Assembly: GCF_900109605.1 (NCBI RefSeq)
Contig: NZ_FOAM01000006.1
Coordinates: 287,108 to 351,107 of the forward strand
Length of the DNA: 64,000 nt
Direction: 5' to 3'
Origin: Xaviernesmea oryzae
GTDB lineage: Bacteria > Pseudomonadota > Alphaproteobacteria > Rhizobiales > Rhizobiaceae
A model generated the notes under the pieces. That model made no database searches. It was given only the letters and a program-made list of their open reading frames with translations, and had not been told where the DNA came from. Both the position numbers and the translations under genes were made by a program. Positions 51,661 through 60,676 of the stretch are shown here, piece after piece; the first letter of the stretch is position 1; each line of letters opens with the position of its first letter.

Positions 51661-52689
51661 CTACGACTCCCGCACCACCAGCCGGCACGGCAGCGTCCTC
51701 ACGCCGGGCTCCACCACCCGGCCTTCGGCCAGCGCCAGAACGGTTAGCCCCGCCTGGCGCCCAAGCTCCCTCAACTCCATGTCCACCGTCGTCAGCGGCG
51801 GACGCATCTGGGCGGCGACAATCTCCCAATTGTCGAAACCCACGATGGACACATCCGTCGGAACCTTCAGGCCCCGCTCGCGCAGCGCGTCCACAACGCC
51901 GCGCGCGATCTGGTCATTGCCGCAGAAGATCGCATCCGGCGCCTCCTGCCCTTTTTCCGCCGCCTCATCCCAAAGCCGGGCAACGGCCTGATACCCCCAG
52001 CCTTCGGACCAGTCGCCGTAGACGACCGGAGCCTGACCACCCGCAACAGCCCTGAACGCCTCGGCCCGCTCGCAGACCGAGAAGAAGCTCTCCGGCCCGG
52101 TAATATGGACAAGGCGTCGCCGCCCCTGAGCGATCAGCCATTCGCTTGCCAGCCGCGCCCCATGCCCATCGTCGGAGCGAAAAGTCACGCTTCCCCGCGT
52201 TCCCTCGGTGAAGGCATAGACGACGGGCACCGGCAAATTGGACAGGTCGATCGGCAAGGACCGGTCCACACGCTTACCAGTGGCGATGATGCCGTCCACC
52301 TGCTTGTCCAGCATCGCCTCGACATGAACCTGCCCCAGCGCTGGATCATCCTCGATGGCGCAGAGAAAGACCGAGACGCCATGATCGACCAGCGCTTCGG
52401 CCACACCCGCCATCAACGGCAGGGTGAAGCGGCCATAGGTATCGTTCGTCAAAAGGCCGATCGTGAAGCTGCGCTTCGACAGGAGGCCCTTGGCCAGCGC
52501 GTTCGGCCGAAAGCCGATCTCGCGCGCAACCCGCTGCACCCGCTCGCGCGTTTCCGCGCCCATGCGCCCTGTGCCATTCAACGCTTTCGATGCCGTGGAA
52601 ATGCTGACACCGGCTGCGGCCGCCAGATCATGAATGGTCAGCCGACCTTTTTTCTCCTGCGAGATTCTCGCGCTCTCTCCCAAATCCAT
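51661..52689 (-). CDS. LacI family transcriptional regulator
   Basis: A 342-residue regulator. The N-terminal helix-turn-helix is LTIHDLAAAAGVSISTASKA with the hinge helix GRMGAETRERVQRVAREIGF. The periplasmic-binding-protein-like core follows, with ERAEAFRAVAGGQ, DAIFCGNDQIARGVVDALRE and DVSIVGFDNWEIVA. It is the first gene of the leftward sugar operon and likely represses it until the sugar binds. Two A/T palindromes upstream (52697-52740) fit autoregulation. A strong mctP terminator separates it from the operon to its right. Confidence 0.92.
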   Translation of the reverse strand: MDLGESARISQEKKGRLTIHDLAAAAGVSISTASKALNGTGRMGAETRERVQRVAREIGFRPNALAKGLLSKRSFTIGLLTNDTYGRFTLPLMAGVAEALVDHGVSVFLCAIEDDPALGQVHVEAMLDKQVDGIIATGKRVDRSLPIDLSNLPVPVVYAFTEGTRGSVTFRSDDGHGARLASEWLIAQGRRRLVHITGPESFFSVCERAEAFRAVAGGQAPVVYGDWSEGWGYQAVARLWDEAAEKGQEAPDAIFCGNDQIARGVVDALRERGLKVPTDVSIVGFDNWEIVAAQMRPPLTTVDMELRELGRQAGLTVLALAEGRVVEPGVRTLPCRLVVRES

Positions 52690-52696
52690 GCACTGA

Positions 52697-52740
52697 GAAA
52701 AGCTTTTCCCTCCGTCATAGTCAAATGAAAAAACGTTTTC
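52697..52740. promoter_or_regulatory. two palindromes upstream of the LacI gene
   Basis: GAAAAGCTTTTC at 52697-52708 is a perfect 12-bp palindrome. AAAACGTTTT at 52730-52739 is a perfect 10-bp palindrome within a GAAAAAACGTTTTC context. Centres are 32 bp apart, close to three helical turns. CG-centred A/T palindromes are typical LacI-family operators; binding is inferred. Confidence 0.5.
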
Positions 52741-52789
52741 TCAGAATTTTCCTGATCGAGACGCTATCTGGATTCAGCGGCAGAAAAGC

Positions 52790-52823
52790 GAATGGCCCGC
52801 ATGCGCTGCCATGCGGGCCATTC
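52790..52823 (-). terminator. Rho-independent terminator of mctP
   Basis: A 14-bp perfect stem (GAATGGCCCGCATG / CATGCGGGCCATTC) with a 6-nt loop. On the minus strand GCTTTTCT follows. It lies 41 bp after the mctP stop. Confidence 0.9.
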
Positions 52824-52863
52824 GTCGACGGCTATGGGTCTTGCGAGAAGTCTACATCATCAC

Positions 52864-54339
52864 TCAGGCGGTGGCTGGTCGGCCTGTACGCAGAGCGACA
52901 TTGACCAGGCAGGCGATCGCGATATTGGCGGCCAGCGCCAGCAGGCCGGTATAGACCGTAAAGGACGTGCCGCCGAGGCTGACCAGATGCAGCGGTTTCC
53001 AGCCGGCATCCCAGACCAGATAGGTGCCGCCGAAAAAGCCGACGAACCAGCCGACAAGCAGGGCCGGCGCCTGGAACCAGCGCGTATAGAGGCCGAAGAC
53101 CAGTGCCGGCAGCGTCTGCAGGATCCAGATGCCGCCGAGCAGCTGCAGGTCGAGCGCGAACTGGGTCGGCAGGAAGAGGATGACCAGAAGCGCCCCAACC
53201 TTGACGACCAGCGACGTGACCTTCGCCACCTGCGCCTCGCCGGCATCGGTAACGGCCGGATTGACATAGGCCTTCCAGAAATTGCGGGTGAAGAGATTAG
53301 CCGCGCCAATGCTCATCACCGCCGCCGGGACCAGCGCGCCGATGGCGATCGCCGCAAAGGCGAATCCGGCAAACCAGCTGGGGAAAAGCGTCTGGAACAG
53401 CGCCGGTACGACGTCGTTCGGGCTGTCCAGCTTGAGACCCGCCGCATGACCCATATAGCCGAGCAAGGCGAGAAGGCCGAGCAGCAGCGTGTAGGCCGGC
53501 AAAAGCACGGCATTCTTGCGGATGGTGCGCGCGCCGGAGGAGGCGAAGATGCCGGTCAGCGTATGCGGATACATGAAGGCGGCGAGCGCGGAACCGAGCG
53601 CCAGCGAGGCGTAAGCGACATATTGATTGCCGCCGAGCAGGATATTGCCGGAGCCCTTGGCGGCAAAGGCCGCTTCCGCCGAGGCGAAGACATTGGCATA
53701 GCCGCCGAGCTTCGACGGGATCAGCGCCACGGCCGCGATCACCACGATATAAATCATAATGTCCTTGACGAAAGCGATCAGCGCCGGTGCGCGCAGGCCC
53801 GCCGAATAGGTATAGACCGCCAGGATGATGAAGGCGATCGACAGCGGGATTTCGCCGGTCAGCCCCAGCGCCTTCAGGGCCGCCGTCATGCCGACCAGTT
53901 GCAGCGCGATATAGGGCATGGTGGCGATGACACCGGTGGCGGCCACCGCCAGCTCCAGCCCGCGCGAGCCATATTGCCCGTGCACCACATCGCCCGCCGT
54001 CACGTAGCCGCGATCGCGGGCGCGACGCCAGAGAACCGGCATGACGAGGAAGACGAAGGGATAGACGATGATCGTGTAAGGCAGCGCGAAGAAGCCATAG
54101 GCGCCGACCACATAGACGAGCGCCGGCACGGCGATGACCGTATAGGCCGTATAGAAATCGCCACCCACCAGGAACCAGGTGATCCAAGTGCCGAAGGAGC
54201 GGCCGCCAAGGCCCCATTCATCGATATGGGCAAGCGTTTCCGGCCGGCGCCAGCGCGCGGCGACAAAGCCCATGACGGTGACAAGAACGAAGAAGAAGAT
54301 GAAGACGGAAAGGGCGACGGGATTGATCTCAGTCGTCAT
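52864..54339 (-). CDS. mctP: sodium:solute symporter, monocarboxylate permease type
   Basis: A 491-residue SSS-family permease with about 13 helices. The family core reads GLGGRSFGTWITWFLVGGDF near the second helix, followed by YTAYTVIAVPALVYVVGAYG. The overall form matches MctP of rhizobia, which takes up lactate, pyruvate, propionate and alanine; this match is from memory of the family. A DUF3311 gene overlaps its start by 11 bp, as usual for this transporter. An MctSR-like two-component pair lies just upstream. A YdiJ-type dehydrogenase nearby would oxidise imported D-2-hydroxyacids. Confidence 0.9.
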   Translation of the reverse strand: MTTEINPVALSVFIFFFVLVTVMGFVAARWRRPETLAHIDEWGLGGRSFGTWITWFLVGGDFYTAYTVIAVPALVYVVGAYGFFALPYTIIVYPFVFLVMPVLWRRARDRGYVTAGDVVHGQYGSRGLELAVAATGVIATMPYIALQLVGMTAALKALGLTGEIPLSIAFIILAVYTYSAGLRAPALIAFVKDIMIYIVVIAAVALIPSKLGGYANVFASAEAAFAAKGSGNILLGGNQYVAYASLALGSALAAFMYPHTLTGIFASSGARTIRKNAVLLPAYTLLLGLLALLGYMGHAAGLKLDSPNDVVPALFQTLFPSWFAGFAFAAIAIGALVPAAVMSIGAANLFTRNFWKAYVNPAVTDAGEAQVAKVTSLVVKVGALLVILFLPTQFALDLQLLGGIWILQTLPALVFGLYTRWFQAPALLVGWFVGFFGGTYLVWDAGWKPLHLVSLGGTSFTVYTGLLALAANIAIACLVNVALRTGRPATA

Positions 54340-54535
54340 CGCGCACGCTCCGGTAAGCGATATAGATCAGGATCGAAGTCAGCGGCACAAAGCCAAGCTG
54401 ATACCAGTAGAAGAAGGGAAAGCCGAACAGCGCTGGCTCGCGCATATTGTAGAACGGCACCCAGAGAAGACCGATATAGGGCAGGACCAGAAGCCACAGA
54501 GCGGCCCGGCTGCCCGTCTTGGACGGACGCGACAT
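54329..54535 (-). CDS. DUF3311 small membrane protein
   Basis: A 68-residue protein with two hydrophobic helices (ALWLLVLPYIGLLWVPFYN and GFVPLTSILIYIAYRSV). The GFPFFYWYQLGF segment is the DUF3311 hallmark. GGGAGG lies 5 nt before the ATG. It overlaps mctP by 11 bp. DUF3311 proteins accompany SSS permeases as a probable accessory subunit; the role is not established. An 18-bp palindrome lies about 92 bp upstream. Confidence 0.88.
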   Translation of the reverse strand: MSRPSKTGSRAALWLLVLPYIGLLWVPFYNMREPALFGFPFFYWYQLGFVPLTSILIYIAYRSVRDDD

Positions 54536-54626
54536 GAATTCCTCCCGAATTCGCTAAAATAACAGCATCAGGGGTAAGCTTGCGCAGCCCTGCCGGCAAG
54601 CAGGACAGACGGCGATCTCTTTGCCC

Positions 54627-54644
54627 CTACCCACAAGTGGGTAG
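54627..54644. promoter_or_regulatory. 18-bp palindrome, candidate response-regulator site
   Basis: CTACCCAC-AA-GTGGGTAG is a perfect inverted repeat. Read as TACCCAC-N2-GTGGGTA it has the 7-2-7 layout of NarL-type sites, whose half-site is TACYYMT. It sits between the response-regulator gene and DUF3311-mctP. Binding by the adjacent NarL/FixJ-type regulator is inferred. Confidence 0.65.
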
Positions 54645-54732
54645 AACACGAGAGAGGCTTGGGATGTTGCCTTCAGGTCCGTCAGCGCCTTGTCTGACTG
54701 CGCCGAAGCATGTCGTGCCTTAACAAGATGAT

Positions 54733-55380
54733 CTAGCGCACACCCTCAGGCGCGATGCCGTGATCGAGCGCATAGCGGACCAGCCCTGCGGTCGTCGCAA
54801 TGCCGAGCTTCTTTTTCAGATGTTTGCGGTGGGTTTCGACGGTGGCGATAGAAAGACCAAGCGTCTCGGCGAGATCGCGGTTGTTGCGCCCCGTGGCAAT
54901 CCCCATGAGGATATCCTGCTCACGTGCCGTCAGGCCCGGGCTAGAGGCCTCCACTTTCGTCCTTGCCTCCAGGATGGCGTCGTTGACGCCGGAAGAAAAG
55001 AAGGTGCCGCCGGCCATCACCGTTTCGATGGCCGCGACGATCTCGCCGGTCGAGACCTCCTTTAGGATATAGCCAGAGGCGCCGCGCAGCACCGAGGACG
55101 AGATATATTCCCTGTTGTCATGCATGGAGAGCATGAGGATGCGGGCCTGCGGCGCGACGGTGCGAAAGCGCTCGATCGCATCGATGCCGTTCAGCCGGGG
55201 CATGTTGATGTCGAGCAGCACCACGTCAGGCATCAGTGCCGCCGCCAACGCCACGCCCTCCTGCGCATCCGTGGCAGTGGCAACGACCTGCAGATGGTCA
55301 TAGGTTTGCAGAATCGCCTTGAGGCCATCAAGAACGAGCGGATGGTTGTCAACGAGCAGCAGGGAGATCGGGGCCGCCAT
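54733..55380 (-). CDS. LuxR/NarL-type response regulator (MctR-like)
   Basis: A 215-residue response regulator. The receiver domain begins LLLVDNHPLVLDGLKAIL; the phosphorylated Asp is in VVLLDINMPRLNG near residue 57 and the conserved Lys in GYILKEVS. The C-terminal GerE-type DNA-binding domain is LTAREQDILMGIATGRNNRD and SIATVETHRKHLKKKL. Its start overlaps the sensor kinase stop (ATGA). It should act with that kinase on mctP, about 200 bp downstream, as MctSR does in Rhizobium. Confidence 0.92.
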   Translation of the reverse strand: MAAPISLLLVDNHPLVLDGLKAILQTYDHLQVVATATDAQEGVALAAALMPDVVLLDINMPRLNGIDAIERFRTVAPQARILMLSMHDNREYISSSVLRGASGYILKEVSTGEIVAAIETVMAGGTFFSSGVNDAILEARTKVEASSPGLTAREQDILMGIATGRNNRDLAETLGLSIATVETHRKHLKKKLGIATTAGLVRYALDHGIAPEGVR

Positions 55381-56747
55381 CAGGAGGCCTCCTGCAGGCG
55401 GTTGGCGGATTTCGGCATCATCGCCGTCATCACCGTGCCGCCGCCATTGCTGCTGATCATCAGGAGCCCGCGGAAATGCGCCATGCGCTCCTGCATGTTG
55501 CGTAGCCCCAGCCCGCTTACCCCCGGCAGCGCCTCCTCGGAAAAGCCGTGGCCATCATCGCTGATGCGCATGCGCGCCCGCCCCCGCTCGCTCCACAGCG
55601 TGATATCGACACGGCGCGCGCCGGCATGGCGCTCGACATTGGTCAGCGCCTCCTGGGCGATGCGGTAGAGCGCGGTCGATGGTTCCGACTTCAGCCGGTC
55701 CTCGAAGCGTTCGACCGACAAGGTCGCGTCGATCCCGGTCCGTTCGCTGAAATTGTCGCAGAGGGAACGCAGCGCCGCGACGATGCCGAGATCGTCAAGC
55801 AGGCTCGGCCGCAGGTCATGCGAAAGCCGGCGAACATCCTTGATCGCACCGTTGAGCGTCTCCACCCCTTGGGCTAAGGCGCCTTCCGCATCCGGGGCGC
55901 CCGCCGCCACCTTGCGCGCGGCAAGATCCATGCGATAGCGAACGCCGAGCAGGCTCTGCGAAATTCCGTCATGCAGCTCGCGTGCCAGCCGCGCCCGCTC
56001 CTCTTCCTGTGTGTCGATCACCCGCTGGGTCAGCTGCTTCAGCTTGGCATCCGCTAGCCGCCGCTCGCGCAGGGTGATCAGCATGCAGGTGGAAAAGACC
56101 AGCAGCGTCGCGGGAATGGCCACCAGCGCCACGATCAGGAAGGTCCAGCGGATGCGCTCGCGAATATCGCGCTTGGCTGCTTCCGTCTGGGCATAGATTT
56201 CATCGAGATAGACACCGGTGCCGACGATCCAGCCCCATTTGGCCATCGGTACGACGTAGGAAACCTTGTCCGATACATCGCCCGTGGACGGCCGCTCCCA
56301 TTTGTAACGATAGAAGCCACCGCCGGCCTTGGCCTGCCGGATCAGGTTCTCGATCACCTTGTTGCCGTCGGGATCGGTCAGGTCGATCCAGTTGTGGCCG
56401 GCCAGAAAGGCCTGGCGGGGATGCACGAGATTGTTGCCCTGATCGTCATAGACGAAGAAATAGCCATCGCGGCCATAATCCAGGCCGCGCATGATCTCGA
56501 TCACGCGGCTCTTCGCCGCCGCGTCATCCGGCCCCGCCGCTTCATAGACAGGGCGGATCGCCGACATGGCGAGCGACGTCAGATTGACGATTTCCGCCTC
56601 TTTGGAGTCGAGCATGTTGCGCTCGAAGGTGGAGATGCTGCTGCCGGCAAGCTCGGCCGATTGCCAGGTGATGAAGCTGGTGATCGACAGGACGGCCAAC
56701 ACCAGCGGAACGAGCGCAAGCGCTATGATCTGCTGCCGGAGTGTCAT
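55380..56747 (-). CDS. sensor histidine kinase with a periplasmic cache domain (MctS-like)
   Basis: A 455-residue membrane kinase. Starts MTLRQQIIALALVPLVLAVL, the first membrane helix; a longer frame has no ribosome site. A single-cache domain (about residues 35-195) includes GRDGYFFVYDDQGNNLVHP and WGWIVGTGVYLDEIY. A second helix (WTFLIVALVAIPATLLVFST) leads to a HisKA_3 domain with ARLARELHDGISQSLLG, where His is the phospho-site, and an HATPase with RIAQEALTNVERHAGA and SGLGLRNMQERMA. sCache domains in such kinases bind small carboxylates, consistent with monocarboxylate sensing. Confidence 0.92.
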   Translation of the reverse strand: MTLRQQIIALALVPLVLAVLSITSFITWQSAELAGSSISTFERNMLDSKEAEIVNLTSLAMSAIRPVYEAAGPDDAAAKSRVIEIMRGLDYGRDGYFFVYDDQGNNLVHPRQAFLAGHNWIDLTDPDGNKVIENLIRQAKAGGGFYRYKWERPSTGDVSDKVSYVVPMAKWGWIVGTGVYLDEIYAQTEAAKRDIRERIRWTFLIVALVAIPATLLVFSTCMLITLRERRLADAKLKQLTQRVIDTQEEERARLARELHDGISQSLLGVRYRMDLAARKVAAGAPDAEGALAQGVETLNGAIKDVRRLSHDLRPSLLDDLGIVAALRSLCDNFSERTGIDATLSVERFEDRLKSEPSTALYRIAQEALTNVERHAGARRVDITLWSERGRARMRISDDGHGFSEEALPGVSGLGLRNMQERMAHFRGLLMISSNGGGTVMTAMMPKSANRLQEAS

Positions 56748-56845
56748 CGTGCCCGTCTCCCCTCGCGAAGAACACACACAGGTGGCAAAGCACAGAGTGG
56801 CGGCCGGTTCAACCAGGAATTCAGCCAGCCCCACCGCGCGCCGCA

Positions 56846-57751
56846 TCAGGCGGCCGGCAGGCACTCGATGAAGCGCTCGGCAGCGCGTGACAAAGCGGTT
56901 CGAAACGGGGTGAGCAGGTAGATGCTGCGCGTCAAGGTGAGGTCGTCAATAAGGCGAAAGACGATCTGGTCGCTTTGCAGCACGGCCGCCGCCCGCTCGG
57001 GCAAAAGCGCAATGCCGAGATTGCGATGCACCAGCGTCAGCTGCGCAATGGTGCTGTAGGTCCGGATGCGCCCTTTCAAAAGCGCCGGCGGCAAGTCAGG
57101 ATGATCGGCCAGTAGCCGGGCGATGCCGGTCTGCCCTTCGAGCGCGATCATCGCGCCTTCCGGCAGATCGGCAAGACGCAAGACACGTCCCGGCTTCGCC
57201 AAAGGGTGATCGCAATGGCAGACAAGGCCGAACCGGTCCGCACCGATCTCGCGCGCCTGAAGTGTGGAAGAACCGGCGGTTTGGCCGGCCAGCGCGAAAT
57301 CCAGCCTCCGATCGGCCACCATGGCGGCAAGCCGCTCGGCGACATCGTCATGAATGACGACATCGACACCCGGATAATCCTGACAAAACCGGGCAAGTGC
57401 ATCGGCCAGATAGTCCTGAACCGACGAGGGAGCGGCACCAATGGTGACGCGGCCCGTTTGCAAGGCACCGATCTGGCGCAAGCCATGAAGCGATAGTTCG
57501 AACCGGTCGAGCACGTCGCGCGCATGGTCGAGAAAGCGCCGCCCATCCTCCGTTGGCCGCACGGGCCGCGAGGCGCGGTCGAAAATCCGCGTGCCGCATT
57601 CCGCTTCCAGCGCCCGCACGGTCTCGGTCAAGGCGGACGGCACGACGCCGAGCCTGTCTGCGGCCCGGCTGAAGGAGCCTTCCTCCATCACGGTCACAGC
57701 CGCACGGAAATGACGCAATCCGATATTCGTATTTTCCGAAAAGATCTTCAT
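56846..57751 (-). CDS. LysR family transcriptional regulator
   Basis: A 301-residue LysR protein. The N-terminal helix-turn-helix is LRHFRAAVTVMEEGSFSRAA and LGVVPSALTETVRALEAECG. The effector domain follows (GRVTIGAAPSSVQDYLADAL). It is divergent from the YdiJ-type dehydrogenase gene across about 65 bp, the classic layout for a LysR regulator and its target. A TGCTT-N5-AAGCA repeat lies in the gap. The ligand is likely a hydroxy- or keto-acid, by inference. Confidence 0.92.
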   Translation of the reverse strand: MKIFSENTNIGLRHFRAAVTVMEEGSFSRAADRLGVVPSALTETVRALEAECGTRIFDRASRPVRPTEDGRRFLDHARDVLDRFELSLHGLRQIGALQTGRVTIGAAPSSVQDYLADALARFCQDYPGVDVVIHDDVAERLAAMVADRRLDFALAGQTAGSSTLQAREIGADRFGLVCHCDHPLAKPGRVLRLADLPEGAMIALEGQTGIARLLADHPDLPPALLKGRIRTYSTIAQLTLVHRNLGIALLPERAAAVLQSDQIVFRLIDDLTLTRSIYLLTPFRTALSRAAERFIECLPAA

Positions 57752-57758
57752 ATCATTC

Positions 57759-57773
57759 TGCTTATACGAAGCA
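57759..57773. promoter_or_regulatory. LysR-type box
   Basis: TGCTT-ATACG-AAGCA, a 15-bp inverted repeat with a 5-bp spacer in the short divergent gap between the LysR gene and the dehydrogenase gene. Size and position fit a LysR recognition site. Confidence 0.55.
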
Positions 57774-57817
57774 TCGGGATATGGTTCAATAGAAGCCTCA
57801 TTCGCTTTGAGGTCATG

Positions 57818-60676
57818 ATGGAACAGATCCGCTTCACCCCGCCGCATGTCTCGCTGAGCGCGCTCGCCCGCCTGCCGGCTGCGCTGCGCCAAGCAGGCTT
57901 TGCCGGGGATGTCAGCGGCGACGCTGCCTTGCTCGCCGCCATGTCGACGGACAATAGCGTCTATGCCATCCGACCGGATCTGGTGGTGGCACCGCGCGAC
58001 GAGGCGGATGTGCGCTGTCTCATGCGGGTGCTGGAGCAGCCAGACTATATCGGCCTGCCGGTGACCGCGCGCGGCGGTGGCACGGGCACCAACGGCCAGA
58101 GCCTCAATGTCGGCGTTATCGTCGATTTTCAGAAATACATGAACCGCATCCTCGCGCTCGACGTCGCCGGGCAATGGGTCGAGGTCGAGCCCGGCATCGT
58201 GCTTGAAGAGTTGAACGGCAAGCTCGCCGAGCATGGGTTGTTTTTCGCGCCCAACACCTCCACCGCCAGCCGCTGCACAATCGGCGGCATGGTCGGCACC
58301 GACGCATCGGGCAAAGGCTCGCGCATCTATGGCAAGACCAGCGACAATGTCTTGGGCCTTCGGCTGGTGGGCGAAGGCGGGCTGCTGCTCGACAGTTTCG
58401 CGCAATCGCCCAGCGAAGCGGCAGCGCTGATGGAGAAGGCGCGCGACGCCTGCGCGCAGGGACGCGCGGCCCTGCTTGCCCGCGTGCCGGATCTTTCGCG
58501 CCGCTTCACTGGCTATGATCTTGCCCGTGCCTTGCCCGCGCCGGAGCGCTTCGACTGGTGGCGTCTGGCGATTGGAGCGGAAGGCACGCTCGGCCTGGTC
58601 ACCCGCGTGCGGCTGAAGCTCCACCGCCGCCCGCGCCTGAAGCGATTGGTCGTGATCGCTTTCGACAGTTTCGAGGCAGCGCTGAATGCAGGCACGGCGC
58701 TTCTCGCGCACGAGCCGCTGGCCATCGAGATCATGGACGAATGGGTTCAGGATCTCGCGGAAAAGGCCGGTGTGCTGGGCGCGCTTCCGCCTGCCTTGCG
58801 CGCGCGCGACGGCCGGCCGGTATCCTACAGCTTCGTGGAATTCGTCGGTGATGACGAGGTGTCCCTTGCCCACTCCGTCGCCGCTCTCGCCAAAGCGGGC
58901 CTGGCGCTCCCAGGGGCCGTCGCCGTTCATGTGGCACGCGACGAGGTGGAGATCGCCGCCCTCTGGCAGGTCCGGGCAGCCGCCGTCGGTCTGCTTGGCA
59001 AGGTCAAAGGCCGGCGCCGGCCCGTGGCCTTCGTCGAAGATTGCGTCGTGCCGGTCGAGCATCTCGCCGCCTTCGTGCGCGACTTCACCGCGTTGATCAC
59101 CGGCCACGGCCTGGCCTATGGCATCTATGGCCATGTCGATGTCGGCTGCCTGCATGTCCGCCCGGCGCTCGATCTGGGAGAAGAGGCGGACCGCGCGACC
59201 CTGCAGGCGATCTCCGACGAGGTCTTCGCGTTGACGCGCCGGCATGGCGGCATCTTCTGGGGCGAGCATGGCAAGGGCGTGCGCGGCGCCTACCTCGCCG
59301 AATTCGTCGGGATGGATGCCTATGCTGCCTTCCAGTCCGTCAAGCGGGCCTTCGATCCCCGGGGGCGGTTCAATCCGGGCAAGCTGGTCAGCGATGCGGG
59401 CCCGCTGATGGGCATTTCCACCACGCCGATGCGCGTACCCCGCATTGACGAAGCCGATCCGCTGGCGCTGGCCTTTTCGTGCAACGGCAATGCACAATGC
59501 CTGAGCTACCCCCGCGCCGGCACCATGTGCCCTTCCTTCAAGGCGACGCGCGACGTCACCCATTCGCCCAAGGGACGGGCGGAAGCGCTGCGCGCCTGGC
59601 ACCAAGCCAAGCGGAGCGGAAATCTGACAGTGGGGTTGGAAGACAGCGTGCTCGCCGCACTCGATGGCTGTCTCGGTTGCAAGGCCTGCGCGACGGGCTG
59701 CCCCGTCCAGGTCGATATCCCTGAGATGAAATCGCATTTTCTGGCGGATGTGCACAGCCGCCGGGCCCGCAGTTGGGGTGACCGGGCCGCGCTGCTGCTC
59801 GAAAGCCATGCCGCCCTCCTTAGCCGAGGTCGGACGGTGCTGGCGCCGATCGCCAATCTGCTGATGCCGATGATCGGCAGGGCGATCGGCCTTGTCGACC
59901 TGCCAGCCTTCTCTAGAAATCGCCTTGCGACGGGGCCTTATCCGGTCCGCTCGGCTGAAACCATCGCGCGGCAAGAATGGAGCCCCCAGACCGTCTTCCT
60001 CTGGCAGGATCCTTTTACCGCGCTGTTCGACAGGCAGGCGGCGCTCGATCTGGCCGGAGGCTTGGCCGCCCTCGGCTATGAGCCCGTCTTTGTCGATCTC
60101 GTGACCGGTGGCAAGGCTGCTCATGGCTTGGGCGACAGGCAACGCTTCAAACGCCACGCGCAAAAGCTTGCAGCGGCTCTTGCCACTGTAGCAAAGCGCG
60201 GTCGCCCTATGCTGGGCATCGATCCCGCCTTCATCGCCATGCTGCGCCAGGATTATGTGAAAGCAGGCATCGATGTACCGCCTGTGCTGAGCGTACAGGA
60301 TTTCCTGCTGGCCGAGCTGGAACGCGGCAAGGTGCTGAGGCTGCCAAAGGGTGCATCCTGGCCCGCGCGTTTTCTGCCCCACTGCAGCGAGGACGCAAAG
60401 GCCGTTTCAGCCTGGAAAGCCCTCTTTTCCGCGCTCAATGTGCCGACGAAGGTGGTGTCAGCCGGCTGCTGCGGCATGGCTGGCCTTTTCGGCCACCGTG
60501 CGCGCAGCCTGGACGTCAGCCGTGCCGTTTTCGATCTTGCCTGGGCCGATACGGTGCGTGGCGAAGAGACGGTCGCAGCCACCGGCTTCTCCTGCCGCTG
60601 TCAGGTCGAGCGTTTCACAACCGCTAAAGCCGAGCACCCTTTCCACGGGCTGGCGCAAGCCGGGCGGAAGGCCTGA
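57818..60676 (+). CDS. FAD-binding and (Fe-S)-binding oxidoreductase, D-2-hydroxyacid dehydrogenase (YdiJ) type
   Basis: A 952-residue fused enzyme. The FAD_binding_4 domain covers about residues 45-230 (VVAPRDEADVRCLMRVLEQP, VTARGGGTGTNGQSLNVG). The FAD-oxidase C-domain follows, with GIYGHVDVGCLHVRP. A ferredoxin-type cluster region is GCLGCKACATGCPVQVDIPE near residue 615, and an earlier FSCNGNAQCLSYPRAGTMCP. A CCG-like segment (VSAGCCGMAGLFG) is near the C-terminus. Such proteins oxidise D-lactate or D-2-hydroxyglutarate and feed electrons to the respiratory chain. GAGG is 5 nt before the ATG at 57818. LysR is divergent. Confidence 0.9.
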   Translation: MEQIRFTPPHVSLSALARLPAALRQAGFAGDVSGDAALLAAMSTDNSVYAIRPDLVVAPRDEADVRCLMRVLEQPDYIGLPVTARGGGTGTNGQSLNVGVIVDFQKYMNRILALDVAGQWVEVEPGIVLEELNGKLAEHGLFFAPNTSTASRCTIGGMVGTDASGKGSRIYGKTSDNVLGLRLVGEGGLLLDSFAQSPSEAAALMEKARDACAQGRAALLARVPDLSRRFTGYDLARALPAPERFDWWRLAIGAEGTLGLVTRVRLKLHRRPRLKRLVVIAFDSFEAALNAGTALLAHEPLAIEIMDEWVQDLAEKAGVLGALPPALRARDGRPVSYSFVEFVGDDEVSLAHSVAALAKAGLALPGAVAVHVARDEVEIAALWQVRAAAVGLLGKVKGRRRPVAFVEDCVVPVEHLAAFVRDFTALITGHGLAYGIYGHVDVGCLHVRPALDLGEEADRATLQAISDEVFALTRRHGGIFWGEHGKGVRGAYLAEFVGMDAYAAFQSVKRAFDPRGRFNPGKLVSDAGPLMGISTTPMRVPRIDEADPLALAFSCNGNAQCLSYPRAGTMCPSFKATRDVTHSPKGRAEALRAWHQAKRSGNLTVGLEDSVLAALDGCLGCKACATGCPVQVDIPEMKSHFLADVHSRRARSWGDRAALLLESHAALLSRGRTVLAPIANLLMPMIGRAIGLVDLPAFSRNRLATGPYPVRSAETIARQEWSPQTVFLWQDPFTALFDRQAALDLAGGLAALGYEPVFVDLVTGGKAAHGLGDRQRFKRHAQKLAAALATVAKRGRPMLGIDPAFIAMLRQDYVKAGIDVPPVLSVQDFLLAELERGKVLRLPKGASWPARFLPHCSEDAKAVSAWKALFSALNVPTKVVSAGCCGMAGLFGHRARSLDVSRAVFDLAWADTVRGEETVAATGFSCRCQVERFTTAKAEHPFHGLAQAGRKA

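Noticed and set aside
57524..57817. Upstream extension of the YdiJ-type dehydrogenase frame by 98 codons
   Set aside because: It runs antisense through the LysR gene start and has no ribosome site; the ATG at 57818 has one.
57752..60382. Minus-strand extension of the LysR frame over the dehydrogenase
   Set aside because: The LysR fold begins at the ATG at 57751. The extension is antisense shadow.
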